A DNA stretch of 50,000 bases from Prorocentrum cordatum. Its lineage: Eukaryota; Sar; Dinophyceae; Prorocentrales; Prorocentraceae. The DNA lies in the NCBI GenBank assembly GCA_963575745.1, contig CAUYUJ010014611.1, positions 297,501 through 347,500 on the forward strand, in the 5' to 3' direction. How positions within the stretch are numbered: the first letter of the stretch is position 1; every line of letters starts with the position of its first letter. Of the stretch, positions 39,800 to 49,079 are shown piece by piece. The notes under the pieces are model-generated. The model had not been told where the DNA came from and made no database searches. It saw only the letters and a list, made by a program, of their open reading frames with translations. Made by a program: the position numbers and the translations under genes.

Positions 39800-41130
39800 C
39801 GATGGGGTTACGTACGTCCCGCTGCGCGCAGCAGGACGTTTCCCGCGCCCTCGACCATTCCCCTTACCTCGAAGGCCTCTCCAGTCGGGACTGCGCCGTG
39901 GATCCCACGCCCCCTGGAATCGAACGTTCCCACGCTCGAGGACTGACCCACGGAAAGAGAAGGCGGCGAAGGGGACGGGGGCGGGCGAAGACGAGGCGTA
40001 GCAAGTTGTCAATGAGGTGGTAATCGCTGGCGCTGTGTAGAAAAGCTTCAGGTCCGCTCACGCATGCAGACTGGACACGCGCTTGAAAGATCCAAGTCTG
40101 GATCCTTCGGGGGGCCTGCTTCGTGAACCGAAGGCGTCCGGTGGAGAAACAAGCCCTCCGCATGTTTGTGGTCTCTGGATATGCTGGCGCTGTTGCGCAG
40201 GTGCCCCATCCCCATGGAATTGGGCCCCAACAGAAGTAGCGCGTGCGGCGACCTTCCCAGGGACCAGGGGCCCAGGATGCGGGAAAAACCTGGACTTCTT
40301 CACGGCTTGGTCCCCCACCAACTTGGGCGCGGTGACCTGCTCGGTAGTGTTCAAGGCCTCCGATACCTCGAGGTAGACCTTCAAGACTCGTAGTAGCCAG
40401 CGCAGCTTCGAACACGAATTGTCCAACACTCTCCCCCGACGACTTTATGTACGTGCCGTCTCATCAAGGAGGACGGAGGTTCGAACCCCGCCGAAGCTAC
40501 ATCGACAAGAAAGCCTACCGAAAAGCATGAAGGCCATCGTCAACTTCGTCCTTGACGCCAAGGGAATAGAAGCGAAAACCAGTTCCAGCATCATGGCGCC
40601 CTTCAAGGAGAGTGGCGATGCCACAGTGACCATGTGGCCCCTTTCAGAACCAGGCTGTCCAAGAAGCTCGCGCCACATAGCCGTTGTAGGCCTCAAACTC
40701 ACAAGTTGATTCTAGAATCGCCTCCCAGGGCCCACCGTGGTGCACGCCAGTCGCCTGCATAATCTGTGCACCAGAGACCGCCTATGCTCCTTCCATGCGA
40801 GGGACTCAACTCGATGGTCACGCTGCTGCTGCCGCTGCTGCTTGATATCACGAGCGATGGCATGAAGACGTCGTTGCAGCCGAGTGAGTTCAGAAAATTA
40901 TGTACGATGTACAATGAGAGAGAAGCTACGGCAGTGAGCTCAGCCAATTGCGCACGAAGAGCGGAACGATGCTTCAAAGGAGCTCGCTGCTCAGCGCCAG
41001 TGTCAGCATACACTGCGTCTTCCTCCGTATGACAACGAGCTAAATCAGAAAGGGACAACTTCCGAATATCTACAATAAAAGACCTCCACGCAGGATCATG
41101 CACAGTTTGGGCCTCTAAACGCGACCATTC
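39800..41130 (-). pseudogene. Possible degraded coding region, unassigned
   Basis: The DNA is non-repetitive and codon-like on minus. From 41,103 a frame reads DIRKLSLSDLARCHTEEDAV and onward to 40,699. A second frame from about 40,702 reads SLKGAMMLELVFASIPLASR, crosses one TAA near 40,446, then reads NSCSKLRWLLRVLKVYLEVS, then EALNTTEQVTAPKLVGDQAV and KKSRFFPHPGPLVPG. At the border near 40,700 all three frames look partly plausible. It may be a broken retroelement or host gene. No domain is recognised. Confidence 0.3.
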
Positions 41131-41760
41131 AGGAGGAGGAGGAGGAGGAGCAGCAAGAGGAGGAGGAGCTAGGGCATCAGAACCCCGCAGCCTGCGCTGC
41201 CAACCTTACCCCCTCATGCCCCTTCCCCTCATCTGCCCCCTCCCCCCCACATCTCCCCCTCTCGTTCCGCTTCCCTTCCCGTCCCGCCTCCTCCCCCTCG
41301 TCCTCCCTGCCCCCTCCACCCCCTGCCACTCCCCCCGCCCCATCCTGTCCCGCCCGCCCTTTCGTGTTACTCCCCCTCCTCCCCTTTTCCCTTCCCCTCC
41401 CCCTCCCCCTCCCCCTCCCCTCCCCCCTCCAGACCCCGACGCCCTTCCCGTCCCGCAGGGCCGCGCGAGGGGGCGAGGCGGAAGCGCCGCGGCGGGAAGG
41501 CGGCGCCGCGCGGGGCGGGGCGCACTCGAAGGCCGCGAGCAGGAAGAAAAGGTCTGCCGACGGCCGCCAAGGGTGGAGAGGAGGAACGGACGGAAGAGGC
41601 GTGAGAAGACCAGAGAGAGGTGGGGACAGGGGAGAGGGAGGAGGAGGAGGAGGAGGAGGAGGAGGAGGAGGAGGAGGAGGAGGAGGAGGAGGAGGGGGAG
41701 GAGGGGGAGGAGGGGGAGGAGGGGGAGGAGGGGGAGGAGGAGAGACTTGGCACAGCCCGC
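41130..41760. repeat. CT-rich, CCCCTC and GGA arrays
   Basis: 41,130-41,170 GGA repeat; 41,210-41,450 pyrimidine-rich with CCCCTC units; 41,636-41,742 (GGA)n and (GGAGGG)n. No coding is accepted. Confidence 0.85.
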
Positions 41761-41764
41761 AGCT

Positions 41765-42235
41765 TCGAGCTTCGAGGCGGGAGAGAAGCAGGGACTGGAG
41801 AGGCAGAAGAAGACAGCGGAGAGGCAGGAGGGACTGGCGGCGTGCGCAAGGCGGTGGGGTGATGGGGGGGGTGCGGCCTTCTGAGAAGGTATGGGGGCGT
41901 CTCCGAAGGGATCGGAAGCCTCGTCCTCAGGGCCCCATCCCAACACCGCCGACCGTGCCGACCGTCCTTCTTTGCTCTGCACCCATAGAAGACGCAGAGG
42001 AAAAGTAATAGTAAGAGATACGAGGTAAGAATCATAAAACGAATGATACGAATAATGGGAATACTAATATCGGGAATAAGGACAAGAAGGAAAACAACAC
42101 ATGACACACATTCCACGCGTCTCCAGGGGGCGCAAGGCAGATCCTAGAAATCCTTACAGGTCTCCCCGAACTTACCGGACTCGTGTCTACGGCGTTAATT
42201 TCTCTCCTGCTCACTTTCGTCCTTAGGTCTGAAAG
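41765..42235. other. Unassigned sequence
   Basis: 41,866-41,900 has a CGGCCTTCTGAGAAGG word, perhaps a trace of the foldback family. 42,000-42,080 is AT-richer with ATACGA/AATA words. No gene. Confidence 0.35.
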
Positions 42236-42239
42236 GGGC

Positions 42240-42425
42240 CGCGCATGCACGCGCATGCCGCACAGTCGCATGCACATGCCCATGCAACCCTGCAAAAATC
42301 TCAACAACATGTCCGCGCATGTGCGCACATGTCACACAATCCGATACACAATCGGATGCAACCTGGACAAACTCCGGAAGTGTAAACGCACATGCCGGCA
42401 CATGCCGCAGAGTCGAAAAAACCGG
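42240..42425. repeat. GCATGTGC/GCACATGC minisatellite
   Basis: GCGCATGC, GCACATGCC and CGCATGTGCGCACATGTC words recur at 10-12 bp with many changes. It is the same type as 49,080-49,460. Confidence 0.6.
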
Positions 42426-42429
42426 ATGG

Positions 42430-42635
42430 GGGACAGACAAACCAATGGGGAGGACGAAGGACAGATGAGACAGGAGTGAGAGAAGAGCAAGGAAAACGAG
42501 GGAAGCGGATGTGGCTGGCGTTCGAGCGACAACGACATACCCAAAAAAGAGACGTGGCAGGCGACAGCACCAATCGAAAAAAAGAATGTGGGCAGCACTC
42601 GGATGATGCATGACGCGAGGATGAGCTCAGGATAT
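42430..42635. other. Unassigned sequence
   Basis: Purine-rich on plus. No repeat relative and no reliable frame. Confidence 0.35.
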
Positions 42636-42639
42636 TCCC

Positions 42640-43430
42640 GAGATCAGAGTTGCGAGAATATCTCAGGCGAAAGTGGCCTGACCACCTCCTCGGCTCAGGG
42701 CATCTCGGAACTGGACATTTCCGAAGTCAGAGTTGCGAGGATGTCTCAGGCGGTGGTGGCCTGACCACCTGAGCTCAGGGCATCTCCGAACCCAGAGTTG
42801 CGAGAATGTCTCCGCCATAAGTGGCAGGCAATCATGGGGCAAGGCATCTCCGAAGTCAGAGTTTAAGGGATGTCTCGGGCGGACGTGGCCTGGCCACCTC
42901 GGCTCAAGAAGTCTCGGGACCCAAAGTTGCGAGAATGTGTCAAGGGTAAGTGGCTGGACGGCAATGGGGCAGAGCATCTTCGAGGTCAGAGTCGCGAGGA
43001 TGTCTCAGCCGAAAGTGGCCTGACCACCTGAGCCCAGGGCAGCTCGGAACCCAAAGCTGCAAGAATGTCTCAAGGGTAAGTGGCCTGACCACCATGGGGC
43101 AGGGTATTTCAGAGGTCGGAATCGCGAGGACTTCTCTGGCGAAAATGGCCTGACCACCTCAGCTCAAGGCATATCGGAACCCAGACACGCCAGGATGTCT
43201 CAAGCGCAAGTGGCTGCCCACCATGGGCCAGAACATCTCCGAGGTCAGATTTGCGAGGATGTCTCAGGCAGAAGTGGCCTGACCACCTCAACTCAGGGCA
43301 TCTCGGAACCCAGAGTTGCAGTGATGTCTCAGGCGAAAGTGGCCAGATCACCATGGGGCATGGCATCTACGAGGTCAAAGCTGGGAGGATCCAGGATGCT
43401 TCAGGCCAAGGTGGCCTGACAACCTGAGCT
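42640..43430 (+). repeat. 63-bp satellite, block 1, about 12 units
   Basis: Each unit carries GCGAGGATGTCTCAGGCG then AAAGTGGCCTGACCACC. Units 63-67 bp long largely alternate between a CTCAGCTCAGGGCATCTCGG ending with ACCCAGAG and an ATGGGGCAGGGCATCTC ending with GAGGTCAGAG, so the higher-order unit is about 130 bp. Frames on both strands are periodic and not genes. Related blocks lie at 47,745 and 48,235. Confidence 0.9.
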
Positions 43431-43431
43431 C

Positions 43432-43585
43432 AAGGACCCCCCCCAGCCCTCGGGGAGTAGGTGGTCTAGGCCGCTTCTTCCAACCCCTTTTTTCCCCTTC
43501 GGAAAGGGTTCTCTCAATGTTCCCTGTTAATAAACACCCCCTCCCCCACGTGGCCGACAGCCAACCCGGGACCATGCGGGCACTC
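43432..43585 (+). repeat. Dispersed repeat, also at 32,520
   Basis: GAGTAGGTGGTCTAGGCCGC, TTTCCCCTTCGG, TGTTAATAAACACCCCCTCC and GGCCGACAGCCAACCCGGGA match 32,520-32,672. Confidence 0.7.
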
Positions 43586-43589
43586 CCCA

Positions 43590-43893
43590 CCATCCGTCAA
43601 AAAAACATACAACCAAATTCACATTGCGGGGTCCACCCTGCCAACACCCTCCACAATCCCTGTCAAGAAACAACACGAAACGCACATGGCAGCAACATAT
43701 TTACAATGCGCTGGCGCCCTGTGAGCACGTTTGATCGTTTTTGACAGGGATGGCGAGGCACCCTTAGTGAAGCCGCTTCGTGCAGGACAACCATCCGTGT
43801 CAAAAACAATGCAAAGTGCACGTTGCGACAACGTCGTGGGCATTGTGCTGGCCACCCGCGATCATTGTGTAATTGTTTTTGTAACAGGGACGG
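43590..43893. mobile_element. Two adjacent TIR elements (CCATCC..TCAAAAA)
   Basis: Element 1 (43,590-43,753) begins CCATCCGTCAAAAAAAC and ends GTTTTTGACAGGGATGG. Element 2 (43,791-43,893) begins CCATCCGTGTCAAAAACAA and ends TTGTTTTTGTAACAGGGACG. Ends are inverted repeats within each element, and the interiors share a CAATGCGCTGG/CATTGTGCTGG segment. Element 2 looks like a shorter copy. No coding; a MITE-like pair is the best reading. Confidence 0.6.
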
Positions 43894-43894
43894 C

Positions 43895-44165
43895 GGTGGT
43901 GCCCGCATGGTGATGCTTGCTGCGCGCAGGCCCATAACAATGCTGACACCCCCCACATCAGCATCTGGACCACGCGGACGGGGGGGGGCATCACATGTTT
44001 AACAAGCGTGGCACACCAACCGCATGTGGAGCCCGCGGCGGGCGTCGCCCACCTGGCGTCAATTTTGGTTCCCAGTGGCTGCCCATCCAGTGGCGACCCC
44101 TGGGCGCCCCAAGGGGCGACTGCTAGGGCTCCCCAAGGGTACACAAATTCATGCCCCCCTCTTGT
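43895..44165. other. Unassigned sequence
   Basis: No gene or repeat relative recognised. CCAGTGGC occurs twice near 44,070-44,095. Confidence 0.35.
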
Positions 44166-44169
44166 CTGA

Positions 44170-44305
44170 TCGATGTCCTCCAAGATGGCCCCAAAAGCGC
44201 CCCCAGGGATCCCAAAAGCGCCCCAAGAAGGCCCCAAGAGGCGCCCAGGAGGCCCCGAGAGGCGCCCAAGAAGCCTTCAAGAGGCTCCCCAAAGACCCCC
44301 AATCG
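44170..44305 (+). repeat. CCAAGA-rich degenerate block
   Basis: CCAAGATGGCCCCAAAAGCG, CCCCAAGAAGGCCCCAAGAG and GCGCCCAAGAAGCC words, more regular (about 12 bp) than in the other blocks. Confidence 0.65.
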
Positions 44306-44335
44306 TAGCAAATCTCTGGGCATCGTCTCTGGATG

Positions 44336-44354
44336 GGCTGGTGTGGTTACTTTT
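44336..44354. repeat. 19-bp direct repeat, also at 47,500
   Basis: GGCTGGTGTGGTTACTTTT is identical at 44,336-44,354 and 47,500-47,518. A shorter GGTGTGGTTAC occurs at about 47,722. The two long copies bracket the GC-rich block. Confidence 0.6.
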
Positions 44355-44502
44355 GTGACCGCGACCGCGGCGAGAGATAGGGCGGCGTCAATGGGGCGAA
44401 GCACAGAGGCGACGGCCTAAATTAACGCACGGGAGAAGGAAGGCGAAAAGAGACAAGACCAAACAAGGGGCAACGCTAACAGGAGGCGAGCCTCGCTGCC
44501 GC

Positions 44503-44697
44503 TCACAGGAGAGCGCACGCCAGGAAATCCTTCCGGGCGACGTGCAGCACCAGGTGGTAATTCGGGTAGCCAATCACGTCCCTGACGAGGAAGACCGCCA
44601 CCATGACGCACAGCAAGCCCAGGGCAGGACGAGGGGCGCGAAACGTATGACAGCAGGCCACCGTCTCAGAGGAAAGACTGGGCATGCGGGCGCTCAA
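44503..44697 (-). CDS. Weak candidate exon with a membrane-like segment
   Basis: The minus frame reads SSETVACCHTFRAPRPALG, then LLCVMVAVFLVRDVIGYP, then NYHLVLHVARKDFLACALL. The middle could be a transmembrane helix. It ends at GTGAGC, which could be a donor rather than a stop. No family is recognised. Confidence 0.25.
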   Translation of the reverse strand: MSARMPSLSSETVACCHTFRAPRPALGLLCVMVAVFLVRDVIGYPNYHLVLHVARKDFLACALL

Positions 44698-44699
44698 CG

Positions 44700-45185
44700 G
44701 AATAGATCCGGATCGCCAGACACCGGGGTGGCAGCCTGGGCGGGTGCGAACAGACCACGCCGCAAGTGGCGGGAGGGAACAGCCAGAGGACGGTAGGACG
44801 AAGCAGGGGGGAGGCCGTGGGTGCCATCAGGCGGGGGCGAGCAGCCCGCGCCGCCAGGTGGCGAGATGGCCCAGACTGGGGACTGGAAGGGGTAGTGCAG
44901 TCAGGGCGGGCGCGAGCGGCACGCGCCGCCCAGGTGGCAGGAGGGCACAGCCTGAGGACAGACAGGGATGAGCAGTGCGACGGGAGAGGACCAGGTGTCC
45001 GTCGACCCCGCGCGGGGAGGGGAGGCAGGCGGAATGCGGGACAGGCGAGGGCCAGACCGCCAGAGAACGCCCAGTGAGAGACCCCCACGGAGGGGGAGGC
45101 CTGCAGACCAGCGCCCTGGGCCGAGGGAGGGCCCCTGCGACCTCGCGCGCGGGGTCTGGTGGAGCACGGAGAAAACGAGGTGAAG
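44700..45185. repeat. GC-rich degenerate repeats
   Basis: GGGCGGG.GCGA.C...CGCCGC and AGGTGGC.GGAGGG words recur loosely (44,728, 44,829, 44,906). Minus frames share a recurring Arg-Pro-Leu-Val-Ala reading with the next block. Confidence 0.4.
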
Positions 45186-45267
45186 GCGACTAACGGTCGC
45201 AAGTCTTGTAGAGAGAACGCGCGGCATGAGGTACCAGTGCCGACGACGAGCGACTAACGGCCGCAAG
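45186..45267. promoter_or_regulatory. Paired GCGAC-N5-GTCGC quasi-palindromes, pair 1
   Basis: GCGACTAACGGTCGCAAG at 45,186 and GCGACTAACGGCCGCAAG at 45,250 lie 64 bp apart. The core has 5-bp inverted arms. Pairs recur at 45,795/45,858 and 46,492/46,542. A regulatory or structural role is only a guess. Confidence 0.35.
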
Positions 45268-45794
45268 CTGGGCGAGGCGGGAACTGACGGGGAACCGCCA
45301 GGGAGAGTACCCCCCGGGGGGAAGCCTGGAGGCCAGCGCCTCGGGCAGAGGGGGTTTCCCTGCGGCCTCGCACGCAGGGGCAAGGCCAAGACGATGGGGC
45401 CGCGGAGGGTAGACGGGGACCCACGGGACGGGCCCACGACCGCTGTACGCAGGAGGGGCCCAAGCAGCGTCAAGAGCGGGGCAGGGCGGCTGGGCAGGCG
45501 CCGCGGGGGTCAGACGCAGCGGTGACACCCCTCGGGCGGTCCGGCGGTCTCGCGCAGCAGGAGACAGCGGGGGGAGCGCCGAGTCCCCAGGGCGGTCGCC
45601 CAAGGCGGGGGCATGGGGGGCGGCCCGGCGCCAGGGGGGGAAGGCCATAAGATACCCAGAACAAGGGCGTTCTGGGAGGCCAGGGCCAGGCCGTCAGCCC
45701 CAGCTGGGCGCGCGCCAGGCGGCACTGGGCACGAAGCCAGGGCGGCCACCGGGGGGCCGCCCGCGGGGCGGGCGTGGAGGCGAGTGAACTGTAG

Positions 45795-45875
45795 GCGACT
45801 AGCGGTCGCAGCTTTAGGTAAAAATGATGCGCGGCGCAAGTAACGGTGGCGACGAGAGCGACTGACGGTCGCAAG
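45795..45875. promoter_or_regulatory. Paired GCGAC-N5-GTCGC quasi-palindromes, pair 2
   Basis: GCGACTAGCGGTCGCAG at 45,795 and GCGACTGACGGTCGCAAG at 45,858, 63 bp apart, at the start of the second 608-bp unit. Confidence 0.35.
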
Positions 45876-46491
45876 CTGGGTGAGTGGCAGGAGCTGGCGG
45901 CGGGCCGCCGGAGAGGATGCCCCCGGGGGGGAAGCCCGGAGGCCAGCGCCTCGGGCCGGGGGGGGGGTCCCTGCGGTCTCTCACGCTGGGGCAGGGCCAG
46001 GACGGTGAAGCCGCGCAGGGCAGACAAAGACCCGAGGGAGGGGCCCACGGCCGCCGCACGGCAAAGGAGAGGCCCGAGCAGCGCCCAGAGCGCAAGGCGG
46101 CTGGGCAGGCGCCGCGGGGTCAGACGCGGCGGTGACACGTAACGGGCGCTCCAGCGGTGTCCCAGCAGGAGACGGGGGGGAGCGCCGAGGGTCTCAGGGG
46201 GCCGCCTAAAGGGGGGGCGCGAGGGGGGCGGCCCGGCGCCAGGGGACGGAGGGCCACAAAAAACCCAGGAACAAGGGCGTCCTGGGAGCCGGGGGCGGGC
46301 CGTCAGCCCCAGCTGGGCGCGCGCCAGGCGGTGTTGGGCATGGAGCCAGGGCGGCCACCGGGGGGGCCGCCCGCGGGGCGGGCGTGGAGGCGGGTGGGCG
46401 AAGAGGAAGGAGCCCGCACCGCAGGTCCACTGGCGCGAGGCGCGGCAGGGAGCCGGCGCTCGCGAAGGGAGTGCGCAGACAAGGTGGTGAG

Positions 46492-46559
46492 ACGACTAAC
46501 GGCCGCATGATGGGCGAGGAAGCCGGCAACCGTGAGGTGAAGCGACTGACGGTCGCATG
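46492..46559. promoter_or_regulatory. Paired GCGAC-N5-GTCGC quasi-palindromes, pair 3
   Basis: ACGACTAACGGCCGCATG at 46,492 and GCGACTGACGGTCGCATG at 46,542, 50 bp apart. This pair closes the tandem block. Confidence 0.35.
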
Positions 46560-46630
46560 TCCAGGAAAGAGTGGGGAGCCCGCAAGGGCGGAAGGGAAGC
46601 TGTAGAGAGGGCGGCGACCTGCGGAGGAAT

Positions 46631-47643
46631 CTACTGCCGCACCCAGGGCGGGCGAGCGCTCGCGGCCCGGCTTGTAGCTCCCTGGTCTGTACGCCAAACG
46701 GTGCCGTCCGTCCAGTAGTCCTTACCCTTGCCCTTGTTTGGGGTACCTTTTCCTTTTCCACGATTCGCGAACATGTCGCGGACGGCTGCCCAGTTGACCA
46801 GAAGTCGAAGGGCCCTGTCCATTGTCAGTGGGTTGTAGTCGTACTAACGTCGGGCCGGGAGGAACTCCTCACAGGACCGGGGGTCCTGCTTGGAGGGATT
46901 TGCGCATGCGTAGCCAATTCGGGTGGGGTACGTGTGAGACCACTGAAGCCAGATGCCACTGAAGTAGTCCCCGAGCTCTCTCTGCACCGATGGGGGAGAG
47001 TTGGACCTCGTCCAGCGGGGCCCTGTACATGTACCGACCACTGTCGGCGTCGGTTAGGTCATTCGAGGGGGTGGCGCCGGGTCACGGGGCAGCCCGATCG
47101 TCTGTATGCGTACGTCCGCTGGGTGCGGGCACGGTTCCACGACTCACAGCGGCGAGTGGAGCCCCAGCTGGACCAGTCAGACCAACCACTCCAGTTGCGA
47201 CTGTAGGACTCACGGTTGGAGTCGTAGTGCCCCCACGAGCGGTAATTGTCCCACTGGCCTCCTCGGTTGCCCGCGTCGTGTGTGGCACCTTCGTCCTGAG
47301 GCTGTCCCTGGGGGGACGCGTTAGGCGTGGGAGATGCTGCTATGCTGCCGGAGGGGGCGTCCGCGTCCCCGTCGCCAGCCGTGCGAGGGGGGACACCCTC
47401 GTCGGACTCGGCCGCCGGTGAGGTTGGGCTGCAGTCTCGGGAGCCTGCTGGTGGGCTGCGGGCGGTGTCACTGGCTGGCGGAGGTGGGGCGGAGCTGGGG
47501 GCTGGTGTGGTTACTTTTTGATTCGCGGCCCGCAAGGAGAAGTCCAGAGGGCGGTATGACCGAGGCTGGGGCACAGCGACAGATAATTGGCGCGACACCG
47601 CGCAGAGTGCACCTGCAGATAAATTAGAAAGAGGCGGCCACAA
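46631..47643 (-). pseudogene. Broken minus-strand gene, Trp/Ser-rich and GKGKG
   Basis: From about 47,620 a frame reads LCAVSRQLSVAVPQPRSYRP, a Pro/Ala/Asp-rich low-complexity part, then GGQWDNYRSWGHYDSNRES and YSRNWSGWSDWSSWGS, ending near 47,059. After a frame change it continues VQRELGDYFSGIWLQWSHTY, PTRIGYACANPSKQDPRSC, a TAG near 46,844, then NPLTMDRALRLLVNWAAVRD, MFANRGKGKGTPNKGKGKDY and on to a stop at 46,631. The short stretch at 47,050-46,995 may belong to a third frame (ADSGRYMYRAPLDEVQLSP). So there are one or two frameshifts and one stop. Trp/Ser/Tyr and Gly-Lys runs suggest an RNA-binding or Gag-like protein, by inference only. Introns could explain part of the breaks. Confidence 0.5.
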
Positions 47644-47659
47644 TTGGGCAGCCGTGGAG

Positions 47660-47722
47660 GGGATGGAGGAGGAGGAGGAGGAAGAGGAGGAGTGGAAGAG
47701 GAGGGGAGAGGAGTGGAGGTTG
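47660..47722. repeat. GGA-rich tract
   Basis: A short (GGA)n/(GAGGAG)n tract between the broken gene and satellite block 2. Confidence 0.8.
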
Positions 47723-47744
47723 GTGTGGTTACGCGAAGCGTCAA

Positions 47745-47935
47745 GAAGTTCCGAAGTCAGAGCTGTGAGGATGTCTCGGGCGAAAGTGGCCGGATCAAAG
47801 TGAGGCAGGGCATCTCCGAGATCGGAGCTGCGAGGATGTCTCAGGCGAAAGTGGCCAGATCACCTCAGCTGGGGGCATTTCCGAAGTCAGATTTGCGAGG
47901 ATCTCTCGAGCGAAAATGGCTGGGCCACCGTTCCG
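47745..47935 (+). repeat. 63-bp satellite, block 2, three units
   Basis: GTCAGAGCTGTGAGGATGTC, GCGAAAGTGGCCGGATCA and GGCAGGGCATCTCCGAGATC repeat three times with the same consensus as block 1 at 42,640. Confidence 0.85.
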
Positions 47936-47939
47936 GCGT

Positions 47940-48230
47940 GCCCGTTCCTGGCGGCGAACGCGGGCAGCGCGAGCGCTGCGCACGCCTGCGCAGTGCGTGA
48001 GCGGTGCGCTGAGTGAATCGAGGCCGCTCTGGGCCTGGCCGGCCAGGCATTCCTGCACGTCCCGCACATGCCCCGCGCAGCCCCGCGCAGCATTCGCACA
48101 GGTCGACCTGGGCTGCAAAGGTCATGCTGTGCAGGTGGCGAACGACCGTGTGCGTGCCCGGGAAGTCCGTGCAGGACTTTTTGGATCCCGTCGTCTCGAG
48201 GCCCCGAGTTCCGACAGTGCTTCTTGCAAA
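47940..48230. other. Unassigned GC-rich sequence
   Basis: GCGCAGCCCCGCGCAGC and GCGAGCGCTGCGCAC words give local self-similarity. No reliable gene. Confidence 0.35.
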
Positions 48231-48234
48231 ACAG

Positions 48235-48660
48235 GCTGGGACACTTGAGAACCGCAAGTTGGAACCCAGAATGGTGAGGATGTCCCGAGCAAATCGTGGG
48301 AAATCACCTCAGGTCAATGTATACATATATATATATATATATGTATATATCGGAACTCCGAGCTCCGAGGGTGTCTCACGCGAAACGGGCAGGACCATTC
48401 AAGAACCGCATCTTGCAACCCAGAATTCTGGGGGTGTCCCAAGTGAAACGGGCCAGAACAACTTAAGCCAGGGCATCTCGGAGCCCAGAGTTTGAGGATG
48501 CCTCACGCAAAACGGGCCAGGACACTTCGAGATCTGCACTTTGGAACCCAACTGTAGGGATGTCCCATGCGCAACGGAGCAACTCACCTAAAGCCGTCTT
48601 ATATCGAAGTCTTGAATTCTGAAAATGCCCCATGCGAAACGGGCCACCTCTTCCTCGACC
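48235..48660 (+). repeat. 63-bp satellite, block 3, diverged
   Basis: About six units with GTTGGAACCCAGA, GGATGTCCC(A/G) and GCGAAACGGGCCAG replacing GGATGTCTC and GCGAAAGTGGCC of block 1. A (TA)n insert sits at about 48,322-48,348. Confidence 0.75.
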
Positions 48661-49075
48661 TCCTTCTCTTCTCCCTCTCCCTGGACGTTCTCGGCGCATG
48701 CCGTCCGAGATGCGGGCTGCGAACGCCTGCTCCTCCTCGTCCTCCTCCATGTCCTCCCGCCCTCCTTCCACTCCCACCCCCTAAATCAGTTTCCCTTCCT
48801 CCCCTCCTCATCCCCCTCCTCTTCTTCCTGCTCCTCTGATCTCAACAGGGCGCGCCAGGAAGCTCTGCACGGACAAAGGACAACGACAAGAGGTGAATCA
48901 CATCATTCGACGCGGCCCGCGGGCGAAGAACCGCTCCGATCAGCAGAGGGCGAGCCAAGCGCGCAAGCCTTGTTTCGGCACGCGTGGCACCAGCTGTGGG
49001 AAACTGTGGGAAACCCTGGCAAGCCCCAGGAAACTCTGCGAAGGCCACGAAGCACTTGAGGCTTGTTTAAGGGTC
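48661..49075. other. Unassigned, pyrimidine-rich then mixed
   Basis: 48,655-48,835 is CTC-rich. 48,840-49,075 is non-repetitive except for repeated GGGAAACT/GGAAACTC words near 48,998-49,035. No gene. Confidence 0.35.
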
Positions 49076-49079
49076 CCAG

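Larger units (their letters stand above)
45186..46560 (+). repeat. 608-bp tandem duplication, GC-rich
   Basis: Unit 1 (45,186-45,794) and unit 2 (45,795 to about 46,400) align throughout. Shared parts include GGAGGCCAGCGCCTCGGGC, GGCGGCTGGGCAGGCGCCGC, GTCAGCCCCAGCTGGGCGCG and GGGCCGCCCGCGGGGCGGGC. A partial third unit starts near 46,492. Open frames on both strands run through it because of high GC. No gene is accepted. Confidence 0.8.

Noticed and set aside
40411-40499. Possible tRNA: AGCTTCG ... CGAAGCT ends with GGAGGTTCGAACCCCGCC
   Set aside because: The ends pair, but the T stem has mismatches, no D arm is found and the anticodon arm is missing.
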